64,000 nt of DNA from Bacteroidales bacterium (GTDB lineage: Bacteria > Bacteroidota > Bacteroidia > Bacteroidales > UBA932): the NCBI GenBank assembly GCA_015060445.1, contig SUYL01000002.1, positions 118,302 to 182,301 on the forward strand, read 5' to 3'. The translations under genes were made by a program, and so were the position numbers. The notes below the pieces were generated by a model, which worked only from the letters and a program-made list of their open reading frames with translations, searched no databases and was not told the DNA's origin. The first letter of the stretch is position 1; each line of letters starts with the position of its first letter. Shown one piece after another: positions 47,138 through 55,715 of this stretch.

Positions 47138-49673
47138 ATTCAACTCCAAAGTTTATCACCCATGCGGTGTTTTTCTCCCCAAGGTAGTTTTCCTTGTGGT
47201 TGAGGCGCCAGTAACTGTCAACCCTGAACATCCTGAATATGTTGGTAATTCCCACTCCGGCCTCAAAATAAGGTTTGTTTACACCGCTCATGCCGGCAGG
47301 GAAAAGCAGATACGGGGCTGCTACCCCCTCTTTCAGAGCCCCTGTTGAGGGGTCTGTATTTCTGGAGATGTATTTTGCACTTCCGTTGTTTTTGTCGGAG
47401 AGTGAGCCTACAACGCCCCTGAAAGAGACAACTTCCCTCCATTTGAGTTTTTTAAGCAGTGGGATTTTTCCCAGGAAGAATCCTTTGAAGTTGTGCTCAT
47501 AGAAGAGTTGTACCCAGGTATCGGAGGCAAACTCATAGTAATCCATACAGGCAAATGCGTTTGGAGAGTTGAAGTATGTGCCGTTTCCCTCGTGGAGTTT
47601 GAGCAGAGGATAAGGCACCTTGCCCCATATTTTCCCAACTTTCAATCTGAAATATGATGTCCCCAAAGGGGGCATAGCCAGGTCATAATTCACCCCTATT
47701 TCTCCCCTGTAGTATTCATGGCTCCCTTTCCACAGATCCTTCAGTCCTATCTGGAAGTCTGCTGTTATGATAGGATAGTCCGAACCCAGGTATGTCTTGT
47801 CAAAATGGTCTCTGTTTACCATTTCGTTCCAACTCAGACGGGCCCCCAGCCCTATTGTTGCACTTCTTACGGCACCAACATGCATGCTGTCGGGAGTAAA
47901 CATCTCTACATATCTGTTGCTGAAAATCTTGTTGGATTGTGCAGAGAATATGGTTGTGATACCATCTGTACATTCATGTTCGTAAGAAATGCTCCCGCGG
48001 TTAACCATACTCAGCCGCTGGCTGTTCCCCTTTGAGAGCAGCGAGCCCATTATGTTTCCCTCAGTGAAGGCATCCTCTGAGGTGCCAAGTTGGAGCGCAT
48101 CCCTTTTGAATGAGGCAGTAAGTTTGCGGGTAGGCTGTTTGCCGAACATATATTCAACGGTTCCTCCACCTTTCAACTCCTCATCTTTGGTTCCGTATGC
48201 AATGTATCCCCCCAGCCTTACCTTCTTGCTCAGGCCGTATGTGGTACGGGCTCCAAACTGGAACCGGGCCCCTTCAAGGTTATTGAAACTGAAGAGTTTG
48301 TAATAAGGGCCAATCTCAAACTTGTCAAACTCATAATATCCGCCAAAAATGGTGGAAACCACATTGTAAAGGGTGTTGTAAAGGGGGACGTTCTTTATTG
48401 AGTCCACCATGTTGTAGATGTTCTGCTCCCTTTGGGTAAGTGCGTACGGACGCTCCTTCTCCCAATATGCAGGATCGTTTTCAAGCACATCTTCTTGTAT
48501 TACCACATTGGTGTTGTATTTGAGGATATCCTCCGGTATTTTCTGGTCGAGTTCTACATTTGAGTAGTTTACCTCCCTGTGCCCCAGGAAAGAGACAAGT
48601 TTTGAGGAGTCACTCATGGTTACAGAAAAGTCTACATAGAGTTTCTCCCTCTTGTTGAACCAGGTGGAGTCATTCAGACGTTGGTTCTCCACCTCTATAG
48701 CCATATCCCTCACCCAGTTTACATTCAACCCTTTAACCATCTTTACGCGGGCATCCCTCAGTGCCATTGTAGTTGAGTCTATGGTAAACTCCCCATCCAG
48801 TACGGGGGCAGATTTCATTTTAGGATGAAACCTCAATTTGTAGGTCTTCCTACCATCCATCTGCAGGCTGTCTATAAGGTAATAGTTGTAATACATGAAC
48901 CCGTGCTCGTTGAGCGGGCTGGCAAACTTTATGTAGAAAATGTCTATATAATTGTCGTAGAGGTTCACATTTGCATGAAGATGACCTGTAAATTGGGCAA
49001 GAGAGTAATCTTCCTCTATTCCCGATATCCTGCTGGCATCAATAATCTCCCTTGAAAGAGGAGGATTTTTCCTCTTGTAATATCTGGCAGATGATTCTGT
49101 AATCATAATTGGGAGATATGCCATTCCCGATATTGCAGATGTATCCATATAATCCTCCACAAATCCGAAATTCTTCTGCAGAAGTTTGTTCTTGAGGAAA
49201 GGGTCTATGTTGGCAATGTCGAGTTCCATTTTGGTATATACTTTATACTGGGAACTCTCCCTGTTGTCGGGATTATTGAAAGGTTTTCTGTCAAACACCT
49301 TTCCCATAAATGCCTTTATCCTTTTGTCATCTGCTTTTACTGTAACTCCATCCAGCAATACAGATTCTGGCTGGAGGGCAAAATTAAGTTCAGTAAATCC
49401 TCCCACTGTAACTTTTCCCTCCTTGCTTGAGTATCCCAGTATCTCTGCCTTTATTGTGTTTGGTACGCTCTGGCGGGTATCAATGGAGTAATGGCCGTCA
49501 AAATCTGTGGTTACACCAACCGTAGTGCCGGGAAACCATACGTTTACAAAAGGGAGCGGTTCTCCGGTAGAAGCATCGGTTACAGTCCCCTTTACTTTGG
49601 TGTTCTGGGCAAATCCCCCTGTGCAGAGCAGCAGAAATGAAAATATGTAAAAAAAATACTTTTGCATCCTCAT
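47127..49673 (-). CDS. DUF5686 outer-membrane protein with carboxypeptidase-regulatory-like domain
   Basis: This protein of about 848 residues begins with a signal peptide ending near GGFAQN. Residues of about 25-105 are a CarboxypepD_reg-like domain (KVKGTVTDASTGEPLPFVNV). The rest is DUF5686, including a C-terminal region of alternating strands ending in [11 protein letters not shown], as outer-membrane barrels do. Its function is unknown in this phylum. The start is either the ATG at 49673 or one at 49667. A TACTTTTG element at 49687-49694 on the minus strand is so close that the transcript has nearly no leader. Confidence 0.88.
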   Translation of the reverse strand: MRMQKYFFYIFSFLLLCTGGFAQNTKVKGTVTDASTGEPLPFVNVWFPGTTVGVTTDFDGHYSIDTRQSVPNTIKAEILGYSSKEGKVTVGGFTELNFALQPESVLLDGVTVKADDKRIKAFMGKVFDRKPFNNPDNRESSQYKVYTKMELDIANIDPFLKNKLLQKNFGFVEDYMDTSAISGMAYLPIMITESSARYYKRKNPPLSREIIDASRISGIEEDYSLAQFTGHLHANVNLYDNYIDIFYIKFASPLNEHGFMYYNYYLIDSLQMDGRKTYKLRFHPKMKSAPVLDGEFTIDSTTMALRDARVKMVKGLNVNWVRDMAIEVENQRLNDSTWFNKREKLYVDFSVTMSDSSKLVSFLGHREVNYSNVELDQKIPEDILKYNTNVVIQEDVLENDPAYWEKERPYALTQREQNIYNMVDSIKNVPLYNTLYNVVSTIFGGYYEFDKFEIGPYYKLFSFNNLEGARFQFGARTTYGLSKKVRLGGYIAYGTKDEELKGGGTVEYMFGKQPTRKLTASFKRDALQLGTSEDAFTEGNIMGSLLSKGNSQRLSMVNRGSISYEHECTDGITTIFSAQSNKIFSNRYVEMFTPDSMHVGAVRSATIGLGARLSWNEMVNRDHFDKTYLGSDYPIITADFQIGLKDLWKGSHEYYRGEIGVNYDLAMPPLGTSYFRLKVGKIWGKVPYPLLKLHEGNGTYFNSPNAFACMDYYEFASDTWVQLFYEHNFKGFFLGKIPLLKKLKWREVVSFRGVVGSLSDKNNGSAKYISRNTDPSTGALKEGVAAPYLLFPAGMSGVNKPYFEAGVGITNIFRMFRVDSYWRLNHKENYLGEKNTAWVINFGVEFKF

Positions 49674-49686
49674 GTGAAACAGGTTG

Positions 49687-49694
49687 CAAAAGTA
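49687..49694 (-). promoter_or_regulatory. -7 element of the DUF5686 gene
   Basis: The minus strand reads TACTTTTG, matching TAnnTTTG, 13 bp before the ATG at 49673. Confidence 0.45.
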
Positions 49695-49727
49695 TTCTAT
49701 TTTCTGCAAATGCAATAGTCTTAAAGA

Positions 49728-50096
49728 TTATTTTATTGGTGAAAGTTCTGCACACATTTCAAAATATTTGAAATCCGGTTTCCCCAGTTTGAAGGCGGCA
49801 GCCTCCAGTTTATAGACAATTCCGGTACCCTCCTTCTCCTTCTGGTTGAGGAATATTTCAATGAGGATATTCGGATCTTCAGGGGAGAGATTTCTCCAGT
49901 GCCTGTATTGCCTTATGTGGCTTACCAGAAAATGTTCATGAGCCATGGCCTGTGCGCACTCCTTTACAATCTGAATTGAGAAGATGCTTGGCACAGGAAA
50001 CTCCTGCAGCAGATCTGCCTTTATCTTTCCGTGTCTTGTGTCGGAATTTGGATAGGAGATTTTTCTTATGTTAAAGTGTGTTCCCTGCAGTTTCAT
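49728..50096 (-). CDS. small hotdog-like protein (FabZ-like remnant or divergent member)
   Basis: This 122-residue protein opens like 3-hydroxyacyl-ACP dehydratases of Bacteroidota (MKLQGTHFNIRKIS). Its middle, EFPVPSIFSIQIVKECAQ, sits where FabZ-like proteins have HFPGxPxxPG followed by QIIKE. The catalytic histidine and the PG loop are missing. Activity is therefore unlikely or different. It overlaps the upstream gene by 26 bp, and both could be one divergent hotdog pair. Confidence in the family is low. Confidence 0.5.
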   Translation of the reverse strand: MKLQGTHFNIRKISYPNSDTRHGKIKADLLQEFPVPSIFSIQIVKECAQAMAHEHFLVSHIRQYRHWRNLSPEDPNILIEIFLNQKEKEGTGIVYKLEAAAFKLGKPDFKYFEMCAELSPIK

Positions 50097-50379
50097 CTTT
50101 TTTCTCCATAAAAAGTTTTATCCTACATTTTGCTGCGGTTTCCCCCTCCACGTATGTACATGCATCCACTACAACTGCTTTGCCTTTTCTTGAGGCTACA
50201 GATATCTGTGTATGCACTGTCTCATCTGTTTTGGGGAGGAAGCATAGAGAAAAGTCCTTGATTTCCCCTACCGAAACGTGCCCCATATCCCCATTGGGGG
50301 ATACTGAGGAAATTGCAACACGCACCATGTCATTTAAGATAACGGTCTCTGTAATGCTGTTTGTAATCACTCCTTCCAT
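50071..50379 (-). CDS. small hotdog-like (thioesterase-type) protein
   Basis: This protein of about 102 residues reads GEIKDFSLCFLPKTDETVHT, then VASRKGKAVVVDACTYVEGE. These strands are typical of hotdog thioesterases and related dehydratases. It is shorter than usual members (120-140 residues) and appears to lack the N-terminal part of the fold. A TTG two codons upstream of the ATG at 50379 is possible but adds nothing. It lies directly downstream of the tRNA-Glu terminator, and its own promoter is unclear. Confidence 0.5.
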   Translation of the reverse strand: MEGVITNSITETVILNDMVRVAISSVSPNGDMGHVSVGEIKDFSLCFLPKTDETVHTQISVASRKGKAVVVDACTYVEGETAAKCRIKLFMEKKDETAGNTL

Positions 50380-50383
50380 AAGC

Positions 50384-50414
50384 AAAAAAAAGCCCTCAAT
50401 TGTTTGAGGGCTTT
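50384..50414 (-). terminator. intrinsic terminator of tRNA-Glu
   Basis: AAAGCCCTCAA (50389-50399) and TTGAGGGCTTT (50404-50414) form a perfect 11-bp stem. On the minus strand it is followed by a T run (A run at 50384-50390). Confidence 0.85.
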
Positions 50415-50416
50415 AG

Positions 50417-50488
50417 TACGGGATAGGAGAATCGAACTCCTATTTGAAGAATGAGAATCTTCCGTCCTAACCGTTAGACGAATCCCGC
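50417..50488 (-). tRNA. tRNA-Glu (anticodon CTC)
   Basis: On the minus strand the acceptor GCGGGAT pairs with ATCCCGT with one terminal G-T. The D-arm is GTCT-AACGGTTA-GGAC. The anticodon arm is GAAGA-TTCTCAT-TCTTC, which places CTC at 34-36, reading the glutamate codon GAG. The T-arm is TAGGA-GTTCGAT-TCCTA with the usual TTCGA. CCA is not encoded. Confidence 0.9.
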
Positions 50489-50507
50489 GTCTTGTTGTTT
50501 GGGACTG

Positions 50508-50538
50508 CAAAGGTAAGCATATTTTTTAAATTTCCAAA
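50508..50538 (-). promoter_or_regulatory. promoter of tRNA-Glu
   Basis: On the minus strand TTTG (50538-50535), 19 bp, and TACCTTTG (50515-50508) match both elements exactly, 19 bp before the tRNA 5' end. Confidence 0.75.
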
Positions 50539-50633
50539 CTTTTTCAAAAAAAATTTAGTTTTCATTAAAAAAATTAGGGACTTTAAGAAAATTTAGTTAT
50601 TTTTAAATCGTAATTATTAAAAATAAAGTTGAT

Positions 50634-52361
50634 ATGAATACAGATATAAAGATAGCACGTGAGCATAAGATGCTCAATATAGAGGAAATTGCAGGAAAAC
50701 TGGGACTTCACAGAGACGATCTGGAACTTTATGGGAAATATAAAGCAAAGATACCCCTAAGGTACAAAGGGGGGGATTATGGAAAAAAAGGTGCCCTAAT
50801 TCTTGTCTCTGCAATATCACCTACTCCTGCAGGAGAGGGAAAGACTACTGTTTCAATAGGCCTTACCCAGGCAATGAACAGATTGGGACATCAGACTACA
50901 GTAGTGTTGAGGGAGCCATCTCTGGGCCCGGTTTTCGGTATAAAGGGAGGTGCTACAGGCGGAGGATATTCGCAGGTGGTTCCAATGGAGGATATCAATC
51001 TCCATTTCACAGGTGACTTTGCGGCAGTGGAGAAGGCACACAACCTTCTGGCGGCAATAATAGACAACAATATCCAAAGCAAGAAACGCTCACTCAATAT
51101 AGACCCGCGCACTATCTCCTGGAAGAGGGTTATGGATATGAACGACCGTTCGCTGAGGCGCATTGTTGTGGGATTGGGCGGTACAACGTCGGGAATACCA
51201 AGGGAGACAGGATTTGATATTACAGCGGCTTCGGAAATTATGGCAATCCTTTGCCTCAGCGAGGATTTGCAGGATTTGAAACGCCGTTTGGGCAATATCT
51301 TCATAGGATATACATTTGACAAGAAACCGGTTTATGCACGGGACCTCAAGGCCCACGGCGCAATGGCCGCTCTGCTTAAGGATGCAATAAAGCCTAATCT
51401 GGTACAGACATTGGAGCATACACCTGCCCTTATACATGGAGGCCCTTTTGCCAATATTGCTCAGGGAACCAATACGGTAATAGCAACAAAAACATCATTG
51501 GCATTAAGTGACTATACAATTACGGAGGCAGGATTCGGATTTGATCTGGGAGCGGAGAAATTTCTTGATATAAAATGCCGTTTTGCAGGATTGAATCCTC
51601 AGGCTGTGGTGCTTGTGGCAACAGTAAGGGCACTAAAATATCATGGCGGAATGTCTTTGAAGGCCCTTAAGGAGGAGACCACTGCATGTGCAGACGGGGT
51701 ATGTTCTGTAGAGGAGATAACAGGAAGGATAGAGGCTGTTAAGGCCGGAATTGAGAATCTCCAGAAACATGTGGAGAATATCAAGCAGTTCAATCTTACC
51801 CCTGTTGTTGCAATAAACAGATTTACAACAGATGCCCAGCAGGAGATAGATTTCATTAAGGAATATTGCCGGGAGTTGGGAGTAAGATGTGCAGTGGCGG
51901 AGGTATGGGCAAAAGGTGGAGCAGGAGCAGAGGAGTTGGCAGAAAAAGTTGTTGAGGTTGTGGAGGAGTCATTGCAGAACAATACCCGTTTTACCCCTAT
52001 GTATGCCCTGAAGCAGAGTGTGGAGGATAAAATTGAGACAATAGCCAAGAGGATATATGGCGCCCAGGCGGTTGACTATACCTCAAAGGCAAAGGCAGAC
52101 CTGAGGAAAATATATGATCTGGGGCTGCAGGATCTGGCAATCTGTATGGCCAAAACCCAGAAATCCCTTTCAGACAATCCGGATCTTCTGGGCCGTCCTA
52201 AAGATTTTATAATTACCGTAAGGGAGATAGAGATTGCTTCAGGTGCAGGCTTCCTCATTCCAATTACAGGTGAAATAATGCGTATGCCGGGGCTTCCTGA
52301 GATTCCATCTTCAGAGGCAATAGACATAGATGAAAATGGAGAAATAGAGGGGTTGTTCTAA
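50634..52361 (+). CDS. fhs: formate--tetrahydrofolate ligase
   Basis: The enzyme makes 10-formyltetrahydrofolate from formate, THF and ATP, feeding purine and formyl-methionine synthesis. The 575-residue protein matches family length (about 557). The ATP-binding loop PTPAGEGKTT is at about residues 63-72. LREPSLGPVFGIKGGATGGG follows near 97, and the C-terminal GRPKDFIITVREIEIASGAG block is near 525. It is a single gene with a 145-bp AT-rich upstream region and no strong promoter match. Confidence 0.97.
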   Translation: MNTDIKIAREHKMLNIEEIAGKLGLHRDDLELYGKYKAKIPLRYKGGDYGKKGALILVSAISPTPAGEGKTTVSIGLTQAMNRLGHQTTVVLREPSLGPVFGIKGGATGGGYSQVVPMEDINLHFTGDFAAVEKAHNLLAAIIDNNIQSKKRSLNIDPRTISWKRVMDMNDRSLRRIVVGLGGTTSGIPRETGFDITAASEIMAILCLSEDLQDLKRRLGNIFIGYTFDKKPVYARDLKAHGAMAALLKDAIKPNLVQTLEHTPALIHGGPFANIAQGTNTVIATKTSLALSDYTITEAGFGFDLGAEKFLDIKCRFAGLNPQAVVLVATVRALKYHGGMSLKALKEETTACADGVCSVEEITGRIEAVKAGIENLQKHVENIKQFNLTPVVAINRFTTDAQQEIDFIKEYCRELGVRCAVAEVWAKGGAGAEELAEKVVEVVEESLQNNTRFTPMYALKQSVEDKIETIAKRIYGAQAVDYTSKAKADLRKIYDLGLQDLAICMAKTQKSLSDNPDLLGRPKDFIITVREIEIASGAGFLIPITGEIMRMPGLPEIPSSEAIDIDENGEIEGLF

Positions 52362-52390
52362 TTATACAAACCTCCTTACAAGTTTTTCAT

Positions 52391-52398
52391 TAACTTTG
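52391..52398 (+). promoter_or_regulatory. -7 element of the EamA-CNNM operon
   Basis: TAACTTTG matches TAnnTTTG exactly and ends 18 bp before the ATG at 52417. It makes an in-frame upstream start at 52396 unlikely. Confidence 0.5.
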
Positions 52399-52416
52399 TG
52401 CAATCAAGCGCAAGTT

Positions 52417-53337
52417 ATGAACAACAAGGCCAAAGGTTATATTCTTGCAGCGTTTTCTGCTGCTACATACGGTATGAATCCGCTCTTCTCCCTGCCGCTT
52501 TATGCAGATGGGATGGGGGTGGATTCCGTTCTTTTTTTCAGGTATCTGTTTGCGGTGCCCATGGTGGCGCTTATGGTAAAGAGCAGGGGGCGGAGTTTTG
52601 CCATACAGAAGGGTGAGTTGTGGCCCTTGCTTATGGTGGGGGTATTCTTCGTACTCTCCTCTATAACCCTTTTCAGAAGTTATCTCTATATGGATTCCGG
52701 CATAGCCTCCACCATCCTGTTCATTTATCCGGTAATGGTGGCCCTCATCATGGCAATATTCTTCAAGGAGAAGGTTTCCCTGCAGACATGGGTGTGCATT
52801 GCAATGGCCCTGGCCGGAATAGGTTTGCTTTACAAGGCTCCCGACGGGGCAACTCTCAGCACTCTTGGAATCCTCTTCGTATTGGGATCTGCACTGGCAT
52901 ATACGCTGTATATAATTACCGTAAACAAGACAATACTTAAGGATGTTCCATCGGTGAAGGTAACCTTTTATGTGATATTGATAGGATTCATTATCTTTTC
53001 GGTTATGGTATTGCTTGGCGGTGGCCTTCAGACCCCTACCAAGTGGTGGCTGTGGCTTGATCTGGTGGCCTTTGCCCTTTTCCCTACAGTAATATCGATG
53101 TATTGCGCCACAAAGGCAATAGTTTATATAGGTTCCACTGCTACCGCCATTTTGGGTGCGCTTGAACCGGTAACAGCGGTACTTTTCGGGATAACATTGT
53201 TTGGAGAGACATTGCAGGGAAGAGGTGTGGCAGGATTATTGCTCATTATAGTGTCAGTAACTATGGTAGTTGCAGGGGGTAATATATCATCTGCTCTGGT
53301 AAGATTTAAAAAACTTTTTCCCAAACTGAAAAAATGA
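52417..53337 (+). CDS. EamA/DMT family transporter
   Basis: This 306-residue protein has ten membrane helices in two EamA repeats. The first starts AKGYILAAFSAATYGMNPLF. The second, near 150, has LGILFVLGSALAYTLYI, and it closes with an LEPVTAVLFGITLFGETL motif. Members of the drug/metabolite superfamily export amino acids and other small molecules; the substrate here is unknown. Its stop overlaps the start of the CNNM gene by 4 bp (ATGA), so the two are coupled. Confidence 0.92.
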   Translation: MNNKAKGYILAAFSAATYGMNPLFSLPLYADGMGVDSVLFFRYLFAVPMVALMVKSRGRSFAIQKGELWPLLMVGVFFVLSSITLFRSYLYMDSGIASTILFIYPVMVALIMAIFFKEKVSLQTWVCIAMALAGIGLLYKAPDGATLSTLGILFVLGSALAYTLYIITVNKTILKDVPSVKVTFYVILIGFIIFSVMVLLGGGLQTPTKWWLWLDLVAFALFPTVISMYCATKAIVYIGSTATAILGALEPVTAVLFGITLFGETLQGRGVAGLLLIIVSVTMVVAGGNISSALVRFKKLFPKLKK

Positions 53338-54608
53338 CGGAATTTCTCATAATAATTGGCCTTATCCTTTTCAACGGAGTTCTTTCTATGTCCGAGATGT
53401 CCATTGTCTCCTCCAGAAAGTCGCGTCTGGAACTGGAAGCAAAAAAGGGTAGCGTTTCAGCCCGCAAAGCATTGGACCTTTCCAATAATCCCGACAATTT
53501 CCTCTCTACAATTCAGATAGGGATAACGCTTATAGGCATTCTTACAGGTTTGTTTTCCGGTGAGGCATTTGCCGCAGACCTGGCAAAATATGTGGAGAAG
53601 ATTCCATATATAGGAGAATATGCATTTGGAATATCGGAGAGTGTAATTGTAGTTGTGGTAACATATCTTACACTCATATTTGGAGAACTCGTTCCAAAAC
53701 GTATAGGGCTGGTAAAGGCGGAAGGGGTGGCAAAAGTGATTGCGCAGCCAATGGGCATGCTCTCCAGAATTGCATACCCTTTTGTGTGGCTGTTGGCCAA
53801 GAGTACAAAGTGTGTTGTAGGCCTTATGAATATGCAGGAATCGCAGGAGAGTAAAGTTACGGAGGAGGAGGTTAAGGCAGTAATGAAGGAGAGCCTCTCG
53901 GATGGTGAGATAGAGGAGGTAGAACATGACATAGTGGAGAGGGTATTCAATCTGGGAGACCGTAATGTAAGTTCCATAATGACACACAGGAAAGATCTTG
54001 TTTGTCTGAATATCAATGATCCGGTGGAGGATTTGGCGCAGAAAATAAAGGAGAATGTATTCAATACATATCCGGTAGTGGATGGAGATATAGACAATAT
54101 AATTGGAGTGGTACATCTGAAGGCAATATTTGCAGTTGCCGGAACTCCAGCCTTCAACCTTGAAAGTATAATGACAGATCCGTTTTACATTCCTCAGGAT
54201 ATGAGCGTTTATGATGCATTGGACAAATTCAAGGCAGCAAGGATGAAATCTGCAATAGTGACCGATGAATTTGGAGGAGTTATGGGAATAGTTACCTTGA
54301 AGGATATTATGGAGGCCCTTGTTGGCGCAATGCCGGAGGAGAATGATGCAGATGATTGGCTGGTTAGGGAAGACGGTTCCATACTGGTTGACGGACAATA
54401 TCCGTTCTATGATTTCCTGGCGAATTTTGACATGGAGGAACTGTATCAGGAGAATGATTTCAATACAGTTGGAGGGTTGCTCATAGCCCTCAAGAACGAG
54501 ATACCTCGTATAGGCGAAAAGTATGAGTGGAACGGATTTGCATTTGAGGTTGTAGATATGGACGGGGCAAGAATAGACAAGGTTCTGGTTGTTCCCTACA
54601 AACAGTAA
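53334..54608 (+). CDS. CNNM/CorC-type hemolysin family protein
   Basis: This 424-residue protein has an N-terminal CNNM membrane domain (about 1-180) with NNPDNFLSTIQIGITLIGIL near 46 and TLIFGELVPKRIGL near 118. A CBS pair follows at about 205-325. A CorC_HlyC domain lies at 345-424 (GGLLIALKNEIPRIGEKY). CNNM proteins move magnesium or other divalent cations, or regulate such transport; the older hemolysin name is misleading. It is co-translated with the EamA exporter. A short stem (54608-54629) follows without a T run. Confidence 0.93.
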   Translation: MTEFLIIIGLILFNGVLSMSEMSIVSSRKSRLELEAKKGSVSARKALDLSNNPDNFLSTIQIGITLIGILTGLFSGEAFAADLAKYVEKIPYIGEYAFGISESVIVVVVTYLTLIFGELVPKRIGLVKAEGVAKVIAQPMGMLSRIAYPFVWLLAKSTKCVVGLMNMQESQESKVTEEEVKAVMKESLSDGEIEEVEHDIVERVFNLGDRNVSSIMTHRKDLVCLNINDPVEDLAQKIKENVFNTYPVVDGDIDNIIGVVHLKAIFAVAGTPAFNLESIMTDPFYIPQDMSVYDALDKFKAARMKSAIVTDEFGGVMGIVTLKDIMEALVGAMPEENDADDWLVREDGSILVDGQYPFYDFLANFDMEELYQENDFNTVGGLLIALKNEIPRIGEKYEWNGFAFEVVDMDGARIDKVLVVPYKQ

Positions 54609-54626
54609 AATACCATAAATTTGGTA

Positions 54627-54657
54627 TTTCAAAATAAATTGGCAGGGGTTATCTTTG
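54627..54657 (+). promoter_or_regulatory. promoter of the hemerythrin-LuxR gene
   Basis: TTTC (54627-54630), 19 bp, and TATCTTTG (54650-54657) fit both elements and leave a leader of about 100 nt before the ATG at 54766. Confidence 0.65.
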
Positions 54658-54700
54658 CACTGAAGATAGAGATTTTAAGCCATTTATTATTGTTTGTAGC

Positions 54701-54734
54701 ACAGACCGCCCCTCGTACAGACGGCGGTCTGTAC
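54701..54734 (+). promoter_or_regulatory. two overlapping, mutually exclusive hairpins in the hemerythrin-LuxR leader
   Basis: ACAGACCGCC (54701-54710) can pair with GGCGGTCTGT (54723-54732). Alternatively GTACAGAC (54715-54722) pairs with GTCTGTAC (54727-54734) around GGCG. ACAGAC occurs twice directly and once inverted, so it could equally be a protein-binding operator. Both options lie in the leader, 32 bp before the ATG. Confidence 0.5.
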
Positions 54735-54765
54735 TGCATATAGGCAAGACAAAAAACAATATATT

Positions 54766-55710
54766 ATGGAATACAGGGATTACAGGATCTTTACAGCAAG
54801 GGACAGGATGGAGTCCCTCATTACAACAAATTACCACCTTTTGAACATACTCAGCAGGTTTGGAATCTCATTGGGAGTAGGGGACAAGAGCATTGAGGAG
54901 GTTTGCAAACTCAATGGTGTTGACTGCAAAACATTCCTTGCTGTGGTAAATCTCATCAATAATCCCGACAATTTTCAGGGGGATCAGGACTTCTCGACTG
55001 AAGAACTTATAAAGTACCTGCAGAAATCCCATTCATATTATATTGACTATCGTCTCCCTTCAGTAAGAAATGCATTGGAGAAGGCAATTGACGGAGGGGG
55101 AAAACAGATGCAATATCTCATCCTCAACTATTTCGACGATTATGCTGCAGAGGTGGCACGCCACATGAGCCAGGAGAACGAGGAGGTATTCCCTTATGTG
55201 CAGAAATTGCTGGTGGCATATGAAAAAGGGGAGAATTTGTCGGGAGGAAAGAATCCGCACATTTTCAGTGAACAGCACAATTCAATTGATGTGAGGTTGG
55301 GGGAGTTGATAGATATTATTGTAAAGTATTATCCCGGGGGGGCTACAAATGAGTTGAATACAGTGCTTTATGATATTTTTGTGTGCCAGCAGGATCTGGA
55401 GAGCCACAATCTCATAGAGGATGTGCTTCTGGTACCTCAGGTTAAGAAAATGGAGGAGGCACTCCAGAAGAACTCGGAGAAGAAGGCAGATGAGGAGACC
55501 TTGAGCGAGAGGGAGGTAGATGTGCTCATACATATTGTACGGGGACTTACAAACAAGGAGATTGCTGCCAGGATGTTCCTTTCTGTACATACAGTGAATA
55601 CCCACAGGAAAAACATAATGAACAAACTTAAGATACACAGTTCGGCGGGCCTCACCATTTATGCAATAGTGAACAAACTGGTTTCAATAGAGGACCTGGA
55701 TATACAATAG
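54766..55710 (+). CDS. hemerythrin-domain LuxR-type transcription regulator
   Basis: This 314-residue protein joins an N-terminal region resembling the DUF542/RIC (ScdA/YtfE) start, a hemerythrin-like four-helix domain and a C-terminal LuxR helix-turn-helix (about 245-310, SEREVDVLIHIVRGLTNKEI). Di-iron ligands are present in order: H89, H133-x3-E137, H171-x3-D175 and H214-x3-E218. The usual CCxG of DUF542 is not conserved; C47 and C54 remain. Such iron centres sense oxygen, NO or iron state, so this is probably a redox-responsive transcription factor; the signal is inference. It is convergent with a 4Fe-4S membrane protein gene, 5 bp apart. Confidence 0.88.
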   Translation: MEYRDYRIFTARDRMESLITTNYHLLNILSRFGISLGVGDKSIEEVCKLNGVDCKTFLAVVNLINNPDNFQGDQDFSTEELIKYLQKSHSYYIDYRLPSVRNALEKAIDGGGKQMQYLILNYFDDYAAEVARHMSQENEEVFPYVQKLLVAYEKGENLSGGKNPHIFSEQHNSIDVRLGELIDIIVKYYPGGATNELNTVLYDIFVCQQDLESHNLIEDVLLVPQVKKMEEALQKNSEKKADEETLSEREVDVLIHIVRGLTNKEIAARMFLSVHTVNTHRKNIMNKLKIHSSAGLTIYAIVNKLVSIEDLDIQ

Positions 55711-55715
55711 ACGGT

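Noticed and set aside
53457..54632. 391-codon open frame on the minus strand
   Set aside because: It lies opposite the CNNM gene, has a composition rich in C, H, Y and I, and no family likeness. It is a shadow of the real gene.
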